Assembly: GCA_031761405.1 (NCBI GenBank) | Contig: JASEVX010000035.1 | Span: 1,501,084 to 1,565,083, forward strand | Reading direction: 5' to 3' | Length of the DNA: 64,000 bases | Source: Serripes groenlandicus | Taxonomy: Eukaryota > Mollusca > Bivalvia > Cardiida > Cardiidae | In this document: positions 10,853-23,734 of the stretch, in pieces | Layout: each line of letters begins with the position of its first letter | Position numbering within the stretch: position 1 is the stretch's first letter | Notes under the pieces: generated by a model | What the model was told of the DNA's origin: nothing | The model's input: the letters and a program-made list of their open reading frames with translations, nothing else | The model's database searches: none | Translations under genes and position numbers: made by a program

Positions 10853-11032
10853 GAACTCTTTCACTGCCGAATTAAAAAAAGTTGACTCTTCCATGTTGAA
10901 CATTGGACCACTCCATGTTTCGTCCAACATGAAATTTGGTAAAATTCATGTCTCATTGGAAAATAGTGCAGATTTGAAGAATCTCCTTTTTTTTGCAAAA
11001 GCCTTTAATTGCCTTCGGCAGCGAAAGGGTTC
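10853..11032 (+). mobile_element. MITE family 2 (inverted ends AACyCTTTCrCTGCCGAA), plus orientation
   Basis: About 180 bp, with left end AACTCTTTCACTGCCGAA and right end in reverse complement AACCCTTTCGCTGCCGAA. Copy B of the duplication holds the same family at 17420-17583 in the opposite orientation and about 30 bp away relative to flanking sequence, so the two were inserted independently. In B the element abuts TTAA-like flanks, which suggests a TTAA target as in piggyBac or Kolobok types. Confidence 0.65.
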
Positions 11033-11440
11033 AGGGATAACAAATCCGCTACGTTTTATTTAAATAAATGTTCGATATTTCTGCTAAACCAGCATCAGTT
11101 TGGTAGGAAACGTCATGCAGACAATTTAACACATTTGTTTTAACTATCAATGCAGACATTCGAGGGAAAAATAAATAACGCACAATTTCATGAGATATAT
11201 TCGTCTATATTTCGTTACATTCCGTTGTCTTTATTAATTTCATTTCTCACACCTTAATATTTTCGAGAGTCGTTTAAGATATATACAGCTAATTTGATAT
11301 GAACTATATATACACATGATCAATTTTTTAATTTAAAAGAATGACATTTGGCTTTTCTTTATTAAATGTGCTTTTAATCTTCCCTGTGATTTAATACAAT
11401 TTCTGTACTAAATATTATAAATGAAGCGTCAGAGGACCAC

Positions 11441-11670
11441 TAGGCACCGGGCAGACAGGCTTTTCGTACCATTATTTAACTAGCTTGCTGTTAAACTAAC
11501 ATGCCATATCAGAACGGATCCCACTGTCGCCACTATGATTCGAACCTTCGACTTTCCGCTCTCGACGCGGATATTTTAACTACTAGGCAATCGGAATCAG
11601 ATGTTGCATAGGGAATACTCTGATATGACTGACGGGGGAACAGCTAATCTTGATTGTAGCCGGTCCTGGC
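11441..11670 (-). mobile_element. tRNA-like SINE segment, inverted relative to copy B
   Basis: In reverse complement this reads CCTAGTAGTTAAAATATCCGC (A-box-like), then GGTTCGAATCATAGTGGCGAC (B-box-like) and a tail GCAAGCTAGTTAAATAATGG. It matches 18501-18725 in the opposite orientation while sequences on both sides match in the same orientation. It is a tRNA-derived SINE, not a functional tRNA gene; the acceptor ends do not pair. Confidence 0.6.
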
Positions 11671-12777
11671 AAAAAGATAGGACTTGGGCAGTAAAAACGT
11701 ATTTAGGACAAAGGTCGATGAGTCAGAAAATAGCTGGCCCCTTCAAGAGGATAACACTGAAATAAATAAAAACTTACTTTATAGGTTGCTCGGACATATC
11801 TGAAGGACGGATTTGATTTCTTTGGCATATCGGATGCGCACAGTTTCATATACATTATACTCGAACTGAACACCATGGTGACAATTGCAGCCTGTGATAA
11901 AGTGACTGAATGGTTGGTGAGTTAATAGTAACTAGCGTACCAGCTTAGTGAACGTTCTGTTGATATTTACTGTAATTGAACGGTGCTCGTGTTTAACCAA
12001 CTTGAGGTTATTACTACACGTGGGGGAAAATACCAGTTTGCGCATTCCTGTTAAAGGTATAAACGGATACTTCTCTCTAGAGGTTTGTTAAAATGGGCAA
12101 TCATTATAGAGCCAGATCAGACTGCGTGGAATCGATGGCTGATCAGGTCCTACACTGATCGCGAATGCCTTACGATTGGTTATGCAAATTGCTGCCCGAT
12201 TTCGGTTTGATATACTAGAAGGTTGTTTCTTGTAGTGTGTCTCTTAATTCAGTCTGAGGAAATATGTATTCTGTGTTCATTGATAGACATAAAGACGCGA
12301 CGTATTGCCCATTAAGATGCATTAGGCCTTTAACTATTGCGGATAGTAGACAGTATTTTATATTAATCAATAGTTATATGTCCTAAAGCCAATTTATGTA
12401 GGAGATATATTGAAATATTCTGAATATTGAAAAAATATAACCGGATTAATTTAAATCCTGTTTTGTTGCACGCTAATAAAAAACAGGTTATACGTTTAAA
12501 AAAAGCGCTTCATCATGTGTTAGCGATCTTTCTTTCAAAATTGTATTTAACAAGTTCAATCTTATAATAGAGACAAATAAATAACGGACGGGACATTTAA
12601 CGTTTGTTTTGACATTTGCATAATAGTATTTTACATTGTCGTAAGGTTCAGTAGGTGTGTTCAATACTGTGTATTACATTGACCGTAAATATGCACAATG
12701 CGCATCGTCGAATTAACATAATAGTAGTTCGCTGCACAAGTTCATATGTGATGCAGTCAAATAAATATTTAGTACGA

Positions 12778-12985
12778 CCAATCGATCGACACATCTACTG
12801 ACCAATCGACAGACTAACGAACCGACTGACCAACTGACGGACACATTGACCGACCAAACGCTGAACCCGCCGACAGCCCAATCGACTGACCAATGGACGG
12901 ACTAATCGCCCGACTAACCTATCGACCAAGCGCCAGACCAGCCGAAATATCAATCGACTGACCAACCGACGGAACAACTAACCGG
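12778..12985. repeat. Imperfect minisatellite, GACCAACCGACG-like unit (copy A)
   Basis: Short repeats alternating GACCAAnCGA, GACTGACCAA and GACGGAC fill about 200 bp. The paralogous array is at 19745-19970. The minus-strand LVxRLVxRL peptide frame is only a translation of this repeat. Confidence 0.8.
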
Positions 12986-15665
12986 ACAACCATCAAACGC
13001 GATGAATATAACCAATTTATCTTTTCGTGGAGGTAAAATTTATAAATAAATGTAGAAAGATTAAGGGGAAGAACCTAACATTTTACTAACATTGAGCCTC
13101 AATTCCCATGATTGATGAGGTCGAGAAAAGTACAAATCAACACAGAAATTTAAATTTACTTTAGTCCAAATAGAGGATAAAAGTCAATACTATTTTATTT
13201 TAATAAGCTTTCGAAGTTTGCGTTTAAACAGTGTCGAAATAGTGGTAATATATAGGGAGAGTCCCATCTTATGTCAATATAATCACCTTAGTTCCATAAT
13301 GGACTGCTCAATTGTGTGATATAAGCAGTGTAAAAGGTTACCCAAACTCAATTATAATTCAAGATTCAGATGCCGTTTTATCTCTTAGTTTAAGACTGAA
13401 TGACGTTAACATATGTAATAAAGAGTACACTTTTTAAACGTCTACAGACAAGGAATATTTTAATATCGTAACGATGTTTAGCACAGAGGCATTGAGCGAT
13501 GCTGTTTCAGTAATTTGACGAGTGAAATGTTCTGGTTCAGACAATAATTATTATTAATAGAGCCAGTTACATGACCAACATACAACGTAATAGAGACTCG
13601 ATGAAATGTTAAACGTGTTTTTCTTTTATCAGCATGGATCCCTTCCAAATGCAATAACATAATACATAAAGCAGAACATTGTTTGTTGTTCTACAACCAC
13701 AACCAGTGCATTTAAGTATCACGTGAATGATTTATGATAAACTTAATCATTTGTTTTTGAAACATATCCTGTTTATTTATTATCGTATGTGTACTGCACA
13801 CACTCTTCGATGTTATTGATAATGGTTGATTTACCGATTTCAAATGAAAATATCAATATAGAAAATGCAAAAAGATAAACAATGGAATTGAACAAATAGA
13901 TAAACATGAACTTTGAAAGCAGCAGTCAACCACTATCCTACTGAAGTATTGTAATTGCCACCATCACTCCTGATTGTATACAAGGTGTTACATATTAATA
14001 GACTAGTCTTCACTAAATGGTAAAAACCGATGAGCGTTTAACAATAATATACTACACGAACTTGAGAGCAGATATTGGTCTAGGAAGTTTGTAATTTCAT
14101 TTTGAACCAAATGTTTTCAAATTATGTCATTAAAAAAACAGAATTAGATTTCGTCATGAACTAAACCGTTGGTGGACCGAATCGTATAGGTTCGGAAATC
14201 TCCGGCAATGTTCGGATTTATAATTGTAAATCATCGATTGGCGTATTATGTGAACGTTATCACTTTTTTGCTTTTACAATAAGGGAACGCTTGCGAAAAT
14301 GCAAAACTTGAAACAAACGCTTAAATATATCTCTTTAATTTTAAATAATAATCATATAACTTCTTAATGTATGAAGAAGATTTAGAATGGCGCCAATATG
14401 TGCACACGTGTTCTTTATATAACAGTGAAATATTTAAACTGCTGCATCAAACACGTCCAGAATCAGTACATTATATTTATTGTTTATTTAAAATTGAAAG
14501 GAAAGTATGCACATACGCGGTTAGAGAAAGCAAACACAGGCAATGTGATTCTTTGGGAACAAAAAACCTCTTCCTAATATAGCTCCCAAAACGCAATGCA
14601 TCATTTGAAATACAATGTATTAAACTTTAAAAGTGTGAGTCTTGTTGCGTTTTTCTCATAAAATATCAGGACGTTATACAATGCAGACGATAATTCAAAT
14701 GTTATTAAGTTTCACCATTTTTTTTTTTTAAATAATTAATTATTTGCCTTTCGATGGCGCCGATTATAACGTTATGTATTATTTCCCCAATTGTTTTGAA
14801 GCTTTGCAAAACTCTATCTGTGTAGTTATCAATTCAGAGTCAATGGCTATCGCCATGGGAGTGTTACCCGGTTATTGATTCTATGACTGTTTCTTTAATA
14901 AGAACATCAACGGTCTCGTACCTACCCTTGATATCTTTTAACAGCGTATCACGTTTATTTCTTGTTTTGTCCGTCTTTTCAAGATCTAAGAACAAAAATA
15001 TTTCTCATAACCTGGCTAGCTGTTACTACAGTTATCAATATGTTGGCATCCAAAAAGAGAAAGATGCAAGTCAACACGGCCAAGAATTAAAAACAATCTA
15101 TGGAAAAGAGGGATTTAAGCTTGGAAAATATTGTCTTATTATATTTAAATGTTATTACATCTTTAGAAGAACATGTATATATTTTGACAAAATACGTAAT
15201 GTACGTACATATTTGTCATTGTAATATCATCATGTATATTGTTTATGGACAATGGCATATATATTTGTCGAATGCCTAATACCATTAATAAGATGGGTTG
15301 CGTTAATAGACAAATACTACTGATAAGTTTATATCGACGAAGGTACATCAGTCGCATTAATATAAGTTCATTATATGGAAAGCCGTAACTTCTACCATTA
15401 TGTAAGAATTCAAATGTATATAGATCTACGAATGGGTTTCACGAGACGGCAACTATAACAACAACATAAATGAGTTGTTGCATGATTTATGTACACATAT
15501 CGTCACGATTCTCACATATGTGGGTAGAGATGCAAGTGAACAAGTGCCCGTGTAGGCAGGATTTTGAAATATAAAGAAATAATCAAATTTAATTTTACCT
15601 TCATGTGTTAAAGTGGATTGCATTATCCAATTTGACTATAACATAATTGAAATGTTTATAAATTC

Positions 15666-16280
15666 AACAGGAAAATTTATTGGACATGTTTGAGTTATAT
15701 GAAAATGTCGTATCTTTAACGACATTTGAATGGTATATTACATCGATTACAAGAGAAAGTTGATGCAAGGCATCAATGTCGCCGGAAAAGACTGTATTGA
15801 TTTATTTATGTATTCTTGACTTTCCTTAGTCTATTCAAACATTAGGAACGTTGAAATGAAAACATTTGCTTATAAAGTTTATATTCATACCTATACATTA
15901 GGGTATCTATACAAAATTAACGAAATGTGTACACATTTATCTGGCTTAAATTTAATTTTGCTGTTGTTACTTATTTAAATAATAGTATTCATTCATATAA
16001 TTTCAATGTTTGTCAATCTTATTCGAATCACAAGGTAAATATCCTGGTATTGCTTTAAAGGGAGGTAATTTGAAGAAAACACACAAAAGTCTTCAAAAGG
16101 AGAAATATATCAGCATTACCGTCTACAGTTTAAATTGTTCTATTGTTTGTGGATTTAAAAATGTTCTTTTTTTCTTATTTCTACATGTACAACGAAATAT
16201 TGCGGCTTCTCTTTGACGCTTTGCGTCAAACATTCGTCTTGTACTTGTCTAAAATAAAATAATATCACTCGCTTTTTCAT
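15666..16280. other. Unassigned AT-rich DNA
   Basis: No recognised gene. A small perfect hairpin, TTTGACGC/GCGTCAAA, lies at about 16212-16230. Confidence 0.45.
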
Positions 16281-16306
16281 ATCGAAATGCGCATGCGCGA
16301 AAATCG

Positions 16307-16510
16307 ATGTTAAAGGTCACGAAACTACACAACAGAATAGGGTCTATATTTAGCTTAGAAACAGTTCCTACTTTAGATATTCATGGATTAACATTATTAA
16401 ATGAATTCTACACAAATCAAGACATCTCTTTGAACATGAAAACAACATTTAGTAAGTTAAAATTGCTATTAAAAGGAGAATCCGAAATTGACCTCAATGA
16501 TGACACATAA
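16307..16510 (+). CDS. Small hypothetical open frame of 67 codons
   Basis: The ATG at 16307 follows 9 bases after a TGCGCATGCGCG palindrome that fits the NRF-1 consensus (YGCGCAYGCGCR), a motif common in animal promoters. The peptide is moderately hydrophilic, has no recognised domain, and ends KGESEIDLNDDT before a TAA. Nothing downstream shows a clear further exon. It may be a first exon or chance; the promoter-like motif is the only supporting evidence. Confidence 0.2.
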   Translation: MLKVTKLHNRIGSIFSLETVPTLDIHGLTLLNEFYTNQDISLNMKTTFSKLKLLLKGESEIDLNDDT

Positions 16511-16619
16511 GAGTCTGCATTAGGGGGTGTTGGTTCACGTCTTGAAGGGACCACTTTTGTCTTCGTAAATAAGACAAAAAACTTAAATGCGAGTGAAATA
16601 AAAAAAACTGCAAACATTA

Positions 16620-17214
16620 AAAAATCGGAATATTTATTTCATTTTAGATGTGTCATTTATTAGTGTTCGTAAACAACCACAATTGTAATATGTTCAAATC
16701 ATCTAGATTTGTTTCTTTCTAATAATAAGCCGCCCTCCCATGTGATTTCCGAAAAGCTATTAAAAATAGAAGTCGCGGGCTTCTGCCCGGCGACTAATAA
16801 CAGTATTTTCTGAAGAAATAAAAGTGTACAGTTATTGAATAGATTAAGACTATGAAGAGATTTTGCGCAATGTGAGGAACTTCTCTTGGTGTCATAATGT
16901 CTTCGAAACTCGTTTGTTGAAGATTTGACGGTATGCTGAAAAGGGTAATTTGTGTCAGACCTTATATAAGTGTGAAAGTTTTAAACTGATTATAAAGTTG
17001 ATGTCTCAACATCGTTTGTTATATATCCCTTTATTGTGAAGTTATATCACATTACATGTACACCAATTGAATCCCTACTTTGTTTCCATCTAAATCAACA
17101 AGTTTCAACCATCAATTGTCACACTTTCTATACGTTTTACAGGTAGAATATCCCATATCATTGAAAAGAATTACCACATATGCAATTAGGGCTCTTGTTT
17201 GCATAATGTTCGGC
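16620..17214. other. Unassigned AT-rich DNA
   Basis: No gene or repeat recognised between the end of the small ORF region and copy B of the duplication. Confidence 0.4.
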
Positions 17215-17419
17215 GGATGCCATTCACATAAATTGAAACACTTTTCATTGTCTGATATTGAGCGGATCCATTTAAAAACCTGTGCGTGTGCAATGCATTT
17301 TATTTCAAAGAGTTGGCACTTCATGTAAGTTGAATGCATATATATTTTATATTCAGATATTCGAGGCATAACGAGTATCTATAAATGTCTTTTAGGGATA
17401 CAAATCCGCTGCGTTTTGT

Positions 17420-17583
17420 TTAGCCCTTTCGCTACAAAAGGCGGTTAAAGGCCTTGGCAAACAGTACAGATTCAGCTGAAATATGCATTGTATGCCACTT
17501 AAACATTACATTTTAAAAATGAAATGGACCAATTTTCAACATCGAAGAGTCGACTTTGTGAAATTCGGCAGTGAAAAGGTTAA
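17420..17583 (-). mobile_element. MITE family 2, minus orientation
   Basis: The ends read TTAGCCCTTTCGCT and, on the right, CGGCAGTGAAAAGGTTAA. This is the same family as 10853-11032 but reversed. TTA(A)-like sequence at both edges is compatible with a TTAA target duplication. Confidence 0.6.
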
Positions 17584-18500
17584 ATAAATGTTCGATTTTC
17601 TGCTGAACCAAAATCAATGTGGTAAGAAATGTCTTGCAGACAATTTATCCTAAACATCAATGCAAGCATCCGAGGGAAAAGGTTACAGTCTTTATGAAAT
17701 CGTCGTCTATATTTCCCCACATTCCGTTGTCTCTATTAACTTCTTTGCCCTCTGTTTAACATGTTCGAGTGTCTTTATAGATATATAAAACAATGTTAAT
17801 TAAATACACATGATCAATATATCATTTCATAGAATGATAATTGCCTTTTCTTTATTAAATGTTTATTTTATTAAAGACGATCGCGACAGTTTCGATTCTC
17901 ACGCTAAATGTATATATTACGTAAATATTACGTTAACACCGGTTTAAAAATGTTATGGTCTTCGGACAAACAGTGATAATTTAAACACAACGCGCTCTGT
18001 ATGATTGATCATGCAATATTTTATTTTATTTGAAAAGAAGTCTGGTTACCTGAGATGTTTAAGCTAGATTTAGATAGAGTAATGCTCAAACTATATTTAT
18101 GCAAATTTTTAAAAAAAATCTGAATGTTGGATCATTGAAAAAACAACTTTGAAAATTTAGTATTTTTTGTTATACATTGAATTTTATTTAATTCTTTTCA
18201 ATATTGTATATATGTATTACATAGGAAACTGCAGTCACATTTGCCAAAGTATGGGGAATACAGAAGAAAGAGCGGGGGAACTTATCCAAGCTGGGTTACC
18301 CCATATTTTTTATTTCATATCTGTAGATTACACCAATTTTCTTAAAATTCTGAATGTTTTCAAAAAATGATGAAACTGTAGCGATCGTCTTTAATTGCGA
18401 ATATTTCGTTAAGCTGTTCATATTCTCTGTAATTTAGTATAATTTCTGTACTAAACATTATTAATAAAGCGCCACATGACAACCGACCGGCATCGGTATG

Positions 18501-18725
18501 TGACCAGCTAAAACCCAGATTATCTGTTCCTTCGTCAGTCCGATCAGAGTTTTCCCTAATCATCATATGATACCGATTACCTAGTGGTTAAGTTATCCGC
18601 TTCGGGAGCGGGAAGTCAAATGTTCGAATCTCAGTGGCGACAGGGGGGTTCATTCTGATATGGCCGGTTGGGTAATAGCAAGCTAGTTAAAAAATGGTAC
18701 CGAAAGCCTGTGTACCCAGTCTCTG
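18501..18725 (+). mobile_element. tRNA-like SINE segment, opposite orientation to copy A
   Basis: The tRNA-like head CCTAGTGGTTAAGTTATCCGC and B box TGTTCGAATCTCAGTGGCGAC are followed by CAAGCTAGTTAAAAAATGGT. The whole block is the reverse complement of 11441-11670, set in collinear flanks. Confidence 0.6.
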
Positions 18726-19744
18726 ACAAAACGATAGGACTTGGGAAGTAAACATGTGTTTAGGACAAATGAGTCAGACAAAAGCTGGCCATGTCAACAG
18801 GGGTGGCACTAAAACAAACAAACACTCAACCTATGGGTTTCGTAGAATTATCTGCAGAACGGATGTAATTACTTTAGGAACTCTATTACGCCCAGTTTTA
18901 TATACATAATACTCAAACTGGAGTCAATTGAACCCTTGCAGCCTATGATAAGTTGACTGATTGGTGTGTGAGTAAACAATAACTAACGTACCAGTTTTGT
19001 GAACGCACTTTTGATATTTAATGTAATTGAACGATGCTCGTGTAAAACAAAATTTGCTAAATTACTACACGTTGGGAAAATTACCAGTATGCGCATTTAT
19101 GTTTAAGGTCTGGACGGATACTTCTCTAAAGAGGTTTGTTCAAATGTGCGAACAATGAAGAGCCAGATCAGACAGCGTTTAATCGCTGGCCGATCAGATT
19201 CTACACCTTCCGATTGGTTTTCGCAAATTGCTGCCCGATTTCAGTTTGGTATACTAGAAGGTCGTTTCTTGAAGTGTGTGACTTAATTCAGTCTGAGGAA
19301 ATATGTATTCTGTGTTTATTGATAGACATAAAGACGCGACATATTGCCCATCAAAATGCATTTAGCCTTTTAGAACTGCGGATGGTAGACAGTATTTGTG
19401 TTTATCAATAGTATTCTGTCCTGAATCCAATTTATACAGCAAATGTCTGAATTGTGAAAGAAATATAACCGGATCAATTTAAATCATGTTGTGTTGCCCA
19501 CTTTAACAAAAAAAAGGTCATACGTTTCGAAATGCTTCAGGATGTTTAAGACATTTGAACTTAGAACGCTTATTTTGCAAACATTATTTTACCTCTCATT
19601 CATATGACAGGAGCAATAGCGATCCGTCTTTGAGCATTTTATTTACCAAATGTGTTCTTATATTGGAGACAATTGAATAACAAACGAAACTAGTATTTCG
19701 CTGCGCAAGTTTCGTATGTGGTGCAACCGAATACACATATGTAC

Positions 19745-19970
19745 CAACAAACCGACTAATCGATCGACCAAACTACTGACCAAACGATCGACTAACTGAC
19801 GGACCAACCACCGGACCAGCCGACAGTCAAATCGACTGACCAATGGTCTAACCAAGCGCCGGACAAGCCTTCAGTCCAATCGAATGACCAATGGACGGAC
19901 CAATCGCTCCCCTAACCGATCGACCAAGCACTTGGCCAGCCGACGGATCAACTAACTAGCCAACCATCCA
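19745..19970. repeat. Imperfect minisatellite, GACCAACCGACG-like unit (copy B)
   Basis: Paralogous to 12778-12985, slightly longer and with a different arrangement of the short units. Confidence 0.8.
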
Positions 19971-20629
19971 ACGTCATGATTCCCATATAACCAAGATAAA
20001 CATTTTTGTGGCGGAACAATTTATAAATCAATGTAGAAGGATTAAGGGGCTAACCCAACCGTTCAGTAACAGTGAGTCTGAATTCCCATGATTGATGAGG
20101 TCGAGACAATTACAAATCAATACGGACATTTAAATTTACTTGAGTGCAAATAGAGGATAAAATTCAACACTACTTTATTTCATTAAGTTTTCAATGTTTT
20201 CGTTAAAACAGTGTCGAAATGGTGGTAATATATAGGGATAGTCCCATCCTATGTCAATATAATCACCTTCGTTCCATAATGAACTGATCATTTGTGTGAT
20301 ATAAGCGGTGTAAAAGGTTACCCAAACTCAATTATAATTCAAGATTCAGATGCCGTTGTATCTCTTATTTTTAGACTGAAAGACGTTAAAATATGTCTTC
20401 AAAAGTGCAACCTTAAAACGTCTACAAACAAGGAATATTCTAATATCGTAACGATGTTTAGCACAGAAGCAATGACCGATGCTATTTTGTCAATTTGACG
20501 AGTGATATGTTCTGATTTAAACAGGCATTATGATTAATATAGCCAGTTACATGACCAACATACAACATTAGAGAGACTCGATGAAATGTTAATCGTGTTA
20601 CTCTTTGATCAGCAAGGATCACTTCCACA

Positions 20630-21145
20630 TGCACTAGCATTAATCATAAAGCAGAACTTGGTTTGTTTTTCTACGACCACAACACGTAAGCCTTAGTGTC
20701 TCGTAAATGAGTAACAATATATACTTAATCATTTATTTTGAACCATATCCTGTTTATTTATTATCGTATTTGGACTGCACACACTCTTCGATATATTGAT
20801 AATGGTTGATTTACCGATTTAAAATGAAAATATCAATGCAGGCAATTATTCAAATGTTATTAAGTTTCACCATTCTTTTAAAATAGTTATTTGCCTATTA
20901 GGAAGAGGTTATTTATTCCACATGCACTAGCATTACTCATATAGCAGAACTTAGTTTGTTTGTCTGCGACCACACCAAGTGCACTTACGTGTCTCGTAAA
21001 TGAGTTACCATGTACTTAATCATTTATTTTGAAACATATCCTGTTTATTTATTATCGTATTTGGACGGCACACTCTCTTCGATATAGTGATAATGGTTGA
21101 TTTACCGATTTAAAATGAAAATATCAATATAGCAAATGAAAAAAA
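20630..21145 (+). repeat. Local duplication with a transplanted segment
   Basis: A block of about 210 bp (CACATGCACTAGCATTA... to ...AAAATGAAAATATCAAT) occurs at about 20632-20838 and again at 20918-21128. Between them (20838-20895) lies a 55-bp piece, GCAGGCAATTATTCAAATGT onward, that otherwise belongs about 1.1 kb downstream (21972-22030). Confidence 0.7.
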
Positions 21146-22935
21146 GATAACTAGTGGAATTGAACAAATGGATACAGATGTAATTGGAAAGCAACAGTCA
21201 ACCCTCATCCTACAGAATAATTGTTACTGCCACCATCACTCCCGAATGTATACAAGGTGGTACATTGTTTATAGACTAGCTATTACTAAATGATGAAAAC
21301 CGATGAACGTTTAATTTGGACCAAGTATATACTATACGAATGTGCTAACTGATATTGGTCTACAAAGCTCGCAATTTTATTAGGAACCAGTGAATAACGC
21401 AACAAAAAAATGTCTTTACTAAATGGTGAAAACCAAAGAACGTTTAACTTAGACCAAGACTATACGACACGAATGTGCGAACTGATATTGATACCATTGA
21501 TGATTTTATTTTGAACCATTGGATAACGAAATAAAAACACTACAAAATGTCGTTTTAAAGTCGCGTACAACGGGTTAAGTGTTAATATACATTTGAAGAA
21601 AAGCTGTTACACATAATGAGACCCCTAACCTGTTGTTGACATTTCTCTCTCTGTGATTAATATTTTTCACGAACGAAATAAAATGTGTAATATATCACGA
21701 GGGCAACCCATGCAACTGGAAAATAATTAAACTGTTTTATTATACGGCCAGATTCGGTACATTAAATATATTGTTTATGTAAATTTAAAAAAAAAGTATG
21801 CACATACGCGGATAGAGAAAGCAAATACAGACAATGTGACGCTTTGGGAACACAAAACCTCTGCCTAATATCTCCCAAAACGCAATGCGTTATTTGGAAT
21901 ACAATGTATTAAACTTTAAAAGTGTGGGTCTTGATGTGTTTTTCTCATACAATATCAGGACATTATACAATGCAGGCGATAATTCAAACCTTATTAAGTT
22001 TCACCATTTCTTTTAAAATAGTTAATTATTTGCCTTTCGATGGCGCCGATTATAACGTTCCGTATTATTTCCCCAATTATTTTGAAGTTTTGCAAAACTC
22101 TATCTGTGTAGTTATACATTCAAAGTCAATGGCTATCCCCATGGGAGTGTTCATAGGATACTTGTGTTCCCAGTTATTGATCTTTAATAAGAACATCAAT
22201 GGTCTCATACCTACCCTTGATAAAAAAAATTAACAGCGTATCACGTTTATTTCTTGTTTTGTCCGACATTTCATGATCTAAGAACACAATTAGTTGTCAT
22301 AACCTAGCTAGCTGTTACTACAGTTATCAATATATTGGCATCTAAAAGAAGAAAGCTGCAAGTCAAAAGGGCAAAGCAAAAAAACAAGTTATGGTAAAGA
22401 CGGATTATAGCTTGGAAAATATTGTCTTATTATAATTAAATGTTATTACGTTTTTAGAAGTACATGATTATATTTTGACAAAATATTTGTCATTGTAATA
22501 TCATCATGTACATGTATATATTGTTTATGGCCAATGGCATGTTCAGTTGCCGAATGCATAATACCGTTAAGTTGGGTTGAGTTAATAGACACGTACTACT
22601 GATAAGTTAATCTCGACGAAGGTTCATCAGTCGCATTGATATACGTTAAATTTGTGGGAAGCCGTAACTTCTACCATTATGTAAGAATTCAAATGTATAT
22701 AGACCTGGTCATGGGTTTCTCATTCACGAGACGGCAACTTTAACAGCTACAAAAAACTACGTCGTTGCATGATTAATGTGCAAATACCGTCACAATGCTC
22801 ACGCATGTGGATATAGACATGTCTGTGTAAGTAGGATTGTGAAATGTAAGAAATGGTAACATCTTATTTAACCTTTATATGTTACAGTGAATTTACCAAT
22901 TTTGACTGCAAAAATCAACTGAGATGAGAATAAAT

Positions 22936-23734
22936 ATAAATGTATCGGACAATTAAGAAAATGTTGTATGTTCGAATTTAAATTAGCTCGCGATTAAGAT
23001 CCATTTGTGGAGTATGTCTCAGCAATACGCAACTGTTGGTAAATATTGTATACGCAAAATAGTCTTGAGTTGATCATATGTGAAGTGTTCATTTTCCATA
23101 TACGTTCAAAATATAGACATAACTGGAATCGGACTCATTTATTAATTGCTTATAAATGCATCACACTACATCACTATTTTTAATATAAGTGTCTAGTAAA
23201 TCATACATGCACATAATCGATACGAACGTTGTGAACAAGCGATGTCTAGCCTAAAATGATTGCAACGAACATCGCATTATTCTGGTAATCGTTATTATTA
23301 CTTAAGGTCGACACGAGACAAAGCACTTCTCATTTAGGTAACACTCATGGTAAAGCGTCTATCTTAATTAAATAATGTTAGTTGTGTTATGGACAATTTT
23401 TTTTTTAACAAACACTTAACAAATTCACATCGTCCCAACGGGTTAACTTCTTCTAACAATCCAGTATTTCAAAAGCTCTATCAAACATAAGAGTTATCTA
23501 AAAAGTCAATTTACAGCCAATAAATTGAATCAACAGACCACGTTTTATTATTTATTCATAAAAAATATTGATATCGTAAAATGTTTGTGGGAAATCAATA
23601 TATCAGACGTCAAATTTAACACAAAACATTTTTCTTCTTCAGGCGATCTTTTTCTTAATAACTTAAATGCGAGTTCTCCTATGCTTATTCTTTACATCAA
23701 TTTGGTTTAAATGCCTCCATATTAATTTGAGCCT
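22936..23734. other. Unassigned AT-rich DNA
   Basis: No recognised gene. A 61-codon frame at 23525-23710 has no motif. Confidence 0.4.

Larger units (their letters stand above)
10655..15665 (+). repeat. Old tandem duplication, copy A
   Basis: This 5.0-kb block matches 17215-22935 in order, with small insertions and deletions. Anchor matches include TTGTCTGATATT (10683/17245), TTCTGTACTAAA (11401/18440), CAGTCTGAGGAAATATGT (12250/19288), the GACCAACCGA minisatellite (12778/19745), GGTTACCCAAACTCAATT (13337/20316) and GAATTCAAATGTATATAGA (15408/22687). Identity in unbroken stretches looks like about 85-90 percent. No host gene is recognised inside; the open frames (for example 10737-11063, 14367-14582, 14883-15224) are not conserved as frames in the other copy. 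Confidence 0.8.
17215..22935 (+). repeat. Old tandem duplication, copy B
   Basis: Paralogue of 10655-15665, longer by about 0.7 kb. The extra length comes from local duplications at about 20630-21145 and 21270-21535. A 103-codon open frame at 21922-22233 and a 68-codon frame at 20292-20498 lie in this copy, but the matching parts of copy A carry stops or frameshifts. They could be relics of a gene or chance frames. Confidence 0.8.

Noticed and set aside
12795..12977. LVxRLVxRL heptad-like peptide on the minus strand
   Set aside because: Translation of the GACCAACCGA minisatellite; the same happens at 19658-19855.
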